This document shows positions 61,140 to 64,000 of a DNA stretch of 64,000 bases, piece by piece. Source of the stretch: Brevundimonas sp. (GTDB lineage: Bacteria; Pseudomonadota; Alphaproteobacteria; Caulobacterales; Caulobacteraceae). Below the pieces are notes generated by a model. It was not told where the DNA came from, searched no databases, and saw nothing but the letters and a program-made list of their open reading frames with translations. The DNA lies in the NCBI RefSeq assembly GCF_019636155.1, contig NZ_JAHBYB010000003.1, positions 248,001 to 312,000 of the forward strand, given 5' to 3'. A program made the translations under genes and the position numbers. Position 1 is the first letter of the stretch. The number at the start of each line of letters is the position of its first letter.

Positions 61140-62978
61140 TCAGGCCTTGCTCGGCGTCGGGGTGCGGCGCAGGGCGCGGTTGGGCCGGCGGGCCCGACCC
61201 GCGGGCGCGGCGGCCTGGAATACGGTGCGGAACTGCTCGCGCTTTTCGTGCACCGAGGCCAGGACCAGGCCCATGGGCACGCCCAGATCGACCAGGGTGT
61301 TCTCGGCCAGCTGCAGGCTGGCCTCGGTCGTCTCGGGCACGGCGTCGGTGACGCCCAGGGCGTAGAGCCGCGCCGCGTGCCGGTCGTCGCGGGCCCGGGC
61401 GATGACGATCAGGTCGTCGCGGGCGGCCCGGGCGGCGCGGACCACTTCGTCCACCTTGGTCGGGGCGTCCATGGTGACCACCAGGGCGCGGGTCGATTCG
61501 ATGCCGCACAGGGCCAGCATCTCGACCCGGCCAGCGTCGCCGTAATAGGCCTCTATCCCGTCCTTGCGCGCCTGGGCCACCGTGGCGGGGTCGGTGTCCA
61601 GGGCGATGAAGCGCTGGTCGTGCTCGGCCAGAAGATCGCCGACCAGTCTTCCCACCCGGCCGAAGCCGACCAGGATGACCGCCCCCTGGCGAGGCGGATC
61701 GACGGGGGTCGGGGCGGGGGCGACGCCGTCGGCGGGCGGCGGGGCGGCGGCGACGTTCAGCTTCTGGCCGATCATGGCCATCAGGGGGATGGTGAACATG
61801 CTGATGGTGGCGGCCGGCAGGACCACGGCGGCCAGGCCGGGCGAGACCAGTCCCTCGACCATGCCGGCGCCCAGGATGACGAAGGCGAACTCTCCCGCCG
61901 GGCCCAGGACCAGGGCGGTCTCGACCGAGGCGCGGACCGGCAGGCCCCACACCCTCGCCAGGTTGAAGATGATGGCGGCCTTGGCGGCGGTGATCAGGGC
62001 GGCCATGCCGAAGACGGAGACGGGATCGGCGAAGACCACGTCCAGGTTCAGCCCCAGTCCGACCCCGACGAAGAAGACCCCCAGCAGCAGGCCCTTGAAC
62101 GGCTCGATGGCCAGTTCGACTTCGCGCCGGAACTCGGTCTCGGCCAGCAGGACGCCGGCGATCAGGGCGCCCAGGCTCATCGACAGGCCGGCCGCCTGGG
62201 CGCCGACGCCGGCGCCGACCACCACCAGCAAAGCGGCGGCCAGGAACAGTTCGCTGCCCCGGTCGGGCTTGCGCGACCGGGCCGCCATGCGGAACAGGGG
62301 GCGCAGCACCAGCCGGCCCAGCACGACCAGAAGCGCCAGGCCCAGGGCGGCCGGGGCCAGGGTGAACAGGGCCGAGCTGAGCACCGTCGCATCCAGGGCG
62401 CCGCCGCCCTGGGCCAGGGCGGCCAGGACGGTGACGGTGATCAGGATGGGGGCCACGGACAGGTCCTGGGCCAGCAGGACGGCGAAGGCGGACCGGCCGA
62501 CCAATCCCTTGAGGCGGCCGCGCTCGGCCAGGACTGGCATGACGATGGCGGTGGAGGACAGGGCCAGGCCCATGCCCAGCACCGCCGCCCCGGCGAAGGA
62601 GGCGTGGGCCAGCAGCATGAAGCCGCCGGTCAGGGCCGCGGCGCACAGGCCGATCTGCAGCATGCCCAGGCCGAACACCAGCCGACGCATGGCGCGCAGC
62701 CGCTCCCACGACATCTCAAGACCGATCATGAACAGCAGGAAGGCGACGCCCAGCTCTGACAGCTGGCGCATCTGGGCCTCGTCGCTGAGGGTCAGGTGGC
62801 GCAGCCAGGGGGCGGCCTCGGCGAACCGGCCAAGGCCGCCGGGGCCCAGCAGCACCCCCGCGGCCAGGAAGCCCAGCACCGGACTGATGCGAAAGCGGCT
62901 GAACAGCGGGACCAGAACCCCGGCCGCCGCCAGAAAGACCATCAAGTCCTTGTAGTCGCCTCCGCCGTGCCCGGTCAT
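61140..62978 (-). CDS. monovalent cation:proton antiporter, CPA2/KefB-KefC type
   Basis: A 612-residue protein with about 12-13 hydrophobic segments (residues 10-395), including the CPA2 signatures FLAAGVLLGPGGLG, LGVAFLLFMIGLEMS and ALSSTAIVMPVLAE, and a C-terminal TrkA-N (Rossmann) domain starting VILVGFGRVGRLVGDLLAEH near residue 430. The type resembles glutathione-gated potassium efflux systems KefB/KefC. No KefF/G accessory gene is adjacent. Pro/Arg-rich C-terminal tail. Confidence 0.92.
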   Translation of the reverse strand: MTGHGGGDYKDLMVFLAAAGVLVPLFSRFRISPVLGFLAAGVLLGPGGLGRFAEAAPWLRHLTLSDEAQMRQLSELGVAFLLFMIGLEMSWERLRAMRRLVFGLGMLQIGLCAAALTGGFMLLAHASFAGAAVLGMGLALSSTAIVMPVLAERGRLKGLVGRSAFAVLLAQDLSVAPILITVTVLAALAQGGGALDATVLSSALFTLAPAALGLALLVVLGRLVLRPLFRMAARSRKPDRGSELFLAAALLVVVGAGVGAQAAGLSMSLGALIAGVLLAETEFRREVELAIEPFKGLLLGVFFVGVGLGLNLDVVFADPVSVFGMAALITAAKAAIIFNLARVWGLPVRASVETALVLGPAGEFAFVILGAGMVEGLVSPGLAAVVLPAATISMFTIPLMAMIGQKLNVAAAPPPADGVAPAPTPVDPPRQGAVILVGFGRVGRLVGDLLAEHDQRFIALDTDPATVAQARKDGIEAYYGDAGRVEMLALCGIESTRALVVTMDAPTKVDEVVRAARAARDDLIVIARARDDRHAARLYALGVTDAVPETTEASLQLAENTLVDLGVPMGLVLASVHEKREQFRTVFQAAAPAGRARRPNRALRRTPTPSKA

Positions 62979-63062
62979 CCGCCCCCCACGCTTCGCCCCA
63001 TCATGGCAGGCGGGATGGACGCCGCGCTAGGGCCGATGGTGCGAATTGTCGCACCCGGCGGG

Positions 63063-63395
63063 TCAGTCGATCACCGAGAAGCGGCGGCTGTCGAACACGC
63101 GAAGGACCTGGGCCAGGTCGCGGCCCCGGCGCAGGATGTGGCCGCCTTCGCCGAAGACGGCCCACTGGCCCTGGCGCGCCTGCAGGGCGGGGCGTTTCTC
63201 GATGCGCCAGGCCGGGGCGTCGCCGGTGCGGCGGTAAAGGGCGAACTCGGCCGCCTCGCGTCCGTCGCTCATGGCGTAGTCGCGGGCCTCGCCCGCCGCC
63301 ACCAGCCGGCCGTAGACGGACAGGATCCGGGTCAGCTCATGCCGGTCGAAGAAGATCGGGCCGGGCGGCGGGACGGCCAGGGCGTCGCGGGTCAT
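63063..63395 (-). CDS. DUF2794 domain-containing protein
   Basis: A 110-residue cytoplasmic protein of the alphaproteobacterial DUF2794 family: FDRHELTRILSVYGRLVAAGEARDYA (cited in part as LTRILSVYGRLVAAGEARDY), FALYRRTGDAPAWRIEKRP and the end HILRRGRDLAQVLRVFDSR. Function unknown. The family is restricted to alphaproteobacteria, which supports the taxonomic placement. Confidence 0.88.
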   Translation of the reverse strand: MTRDALAVPPPGPIFFDRHELTRILSVYGRLVAAGEARDYAMSDGREAAEFALYRRTGDAPAWRIEKRPALQARQGQWAVFGEGGHILRRGRDLAQVLRVFDSRRFSVID

Positions 63396-63579
63396 GGCCT
63401 AGAGATGAGCCGCCTCGCGCCCCCGCGCAACGGGGCGGCCGCCGCGCCCGCGCGAAGTCCGGCGAACGCCGGGTTCAATCGACACGAAAAGGCCCTGTTT
63501 CGGTCCTTCGCCCGCCCGGTTGGCCATTGAAAAGGGTTTCATCGGCTCGCCGGAGTCCGGAACCGTCCCGGATCCTGAA

Positions 63580-63693
63580 CAGCCCCCCCAGCCCCCTGGA
63601 TGTTCCAGCAAGGGCTCCGGCGGGCCGATGCTTCCTCCAAGCGAGACGCCCGCTCCGCCGATCCCTCCCCCCTCCTGGCCGAGCGGGCGTTTT
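63580..63693 (+). ncRNA. candidate C-rich sRNA (orphan terminator)
   Basis: A plus-strand intrinsic terminator with no upstream plus-strand gene implies a small transcript. The preceding 65 bases carry CCCCCCC, a CTGGA-TGT-TCCAG hairpin and CTTCCTCC, and the terminator loop is also C-rich (CCCTCCCCCC). C-rich loops that pair with Shine-Dalgarno sequences are a feature of alphaproteobacterial sRNAs such as Caulobacter GsrN; I do not claim it is GsrN. The 5' end is a guess; no convincing promoter was found. Confidence 0.35.
63646..63693 (+). terminator. orphan intrinsic terminator
   Basis: ACGCCCGCTC (63646-63655), a loop of about 25 bases, GAGCGGGCGT (63681-63690) and TTTT. A perfect 10-bp stem. 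Orientation is plus, away from both flanking genes. Confidence 0.6.
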
Positions 63694-63711
63694 GCTGTCC
63701 GGAACCTGCCT

Positions 63712-64000
63712 TTATTCCCCGATCGTCAGACGCAGGGTCTCCTCGCCGCGCCGCAGGGTGAGGGCGATGGGCCGCGACCCGTCGCCGATGGCGGCCGCCA
63801 GGGCCGCCCGGTCGGCCATCTCGCGCCGGCCGACGGCCTGGACGACATCGCCGGCCCGCAGGCCCGCCGCGGCCGCCGGCGAACCGGCCTCGACCGCCAG
63901 GACCGCCAGGGCGCCGTCCCGATCCCCGAACTGGCCTCCCAGGGCGACGACCACCGACCGGCCGACCGCCACGCGCGGCGCCGAATCCGCCTCGACCGCC
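63712..64000 (-). CDS. DegP/HtrA-like serine protease, C-terminal PDZ part (cut by window edge)
   Basis: The open frame continues through the right window edge; only the last 95 or so residues are visible. They form a PDZ domain: VLAVEAGSPAAAAGLRAGDV, VVQAVGRREMADRAALAAAI and the final strand LTLRRGEETLRLTIGE. This fits trypsin-like S1C proteases or another PDZ protein; the catalytic domain is outside the window, so the family call is tentative. Confidence 0.7.
   Translation of the reverse strand, partial: AVEADSAPRVAVGRSVVVALGGQFGDRDGALAVLAVEAGSPAAAAGLRAGDVVQAVGRREMADRAALAAAIGDGSRPIALTLRRGEETLRLTIGE

Larger units (their letters stand above)
63396..63711. other. gap with a C-rich segment and a plus-strand terminator
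   Basis: 316 bases between DUF2794 and the DegP-like gene. It holds a run of seven C (63583-63589), a small CTGGA/TCCAG hairpin and a terminator at 63646-63693 that no plus-strand gene explains. See the candidate sRNA. Confidence 0.4.

Overview
The window is a high-GC alphaproteobacterial chromosome segment, most likely from Caulobacteraceae and probably Brevundimonas or a near relative. The main evidence is a set of Caulobacterales cell-cycle genes: a DivL-type kinase with tyrosine in place of the H-box histidine, CpdR, a PodJ-like polarity factor with CtrA-type boxes upstream, and GANTC-bearing palindromes. Most genes are single-copy core genes, tightly packed and often overlapping by 1-4 bases.

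Layout. 1-1280: start of the ATP synthase operon (atpH, atpA cut by the window edge), divergent from a TerC-family gene. 2.4-7.6 kb: etfBA, an acyl-CoA dehydrogenase, a secreted BAAT-like hydrolase and a HAD phosphatase. 7.65-10.1 kb: divL, whose 3' end runs into a heptamer-repeat element. 10.2-13.4 kb: a zincin, a DUF2141 protein, a carotenoid oxygenase and a membrane LytTR regulator. 13.5-16.3 kb: fabA-fabB-fabI. 16.3-20 kb: an SH3 protein and podJ. 20.1-22.7 kb: a TauE/TIGR02186 pair, tRNA-Val(GAC) and cpdR. 22.9-28.4 kb: N-formylglutamate amidohydrolase, a predicted alpha-r8-type sRNA, DUF599, ppa, cobT and a phytase-like lipoprotein. 28.4-29.4 kb: a 1-kb gene-free block of palindromic elements. 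29.4-31.9 kb: argB-HAD-dapD. 32-37.9 kb: sulfotransferase, manC, then def-(small)-fmt-truA and a thioesterase. 37.9-42.8 kb: polysaccharide export protein, two glycosyltransferases and kdsD. 42.9-46.9 kb: otsB-GH15-otsA. 46.9-54.7 kb: thiolase, OmpA-like protein, a KpsS-like capsule protein and an Oar-like TonB receptor. 54.8-58 kb: aguA and aguB, separated by a four-helix-bundle (S23/IVP) gene bounded by heptamer arrays, then yaiI-arfB. 58-63.4 kb: a MITE-like element, YgjP peptidase, PhaZ, TetR, a CPA2 antiporter and DUF2794. 63.7 kb to the end: the PDZ tail of a DegP-like protease.

How the genes work together. The fab genes supply unsaturated fatty acid synthesis. argB and dapD serve arginine and lysine/peptidoglycan precursors. 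def/fmt/truA/arfB serve translation. aguA/aguB convert agmatine to putrescine. otsA/otsB make trehalose. manC, kdsD, the Wza-like protein, the glycosyltransferases, the sulfotransferase and the KpsS-like protein are surface-polysaccharide functions. divL, cpdR and podJ are parts of the asymmetric division circuit.

Most unusual signal: a probable small mobile element class in two forms. At 55798-56286 an S23/four-helix-bundle gene is bounded by inverted arrays of AGTG-type heptamers, placed exactly between the aguA stop and the aguB start. At 7653-7759 is an ORF-less version with the same heptamers, lying between divL and the next gene and read through as the last 13 residues of DivL. Other repeat classes are three palindromic MITE-like elements, a dispersed CTCAAGC repeat family and GANTC-centred palindromes. 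Functional calls rest on motif and length recognition by eye; no database search was run.
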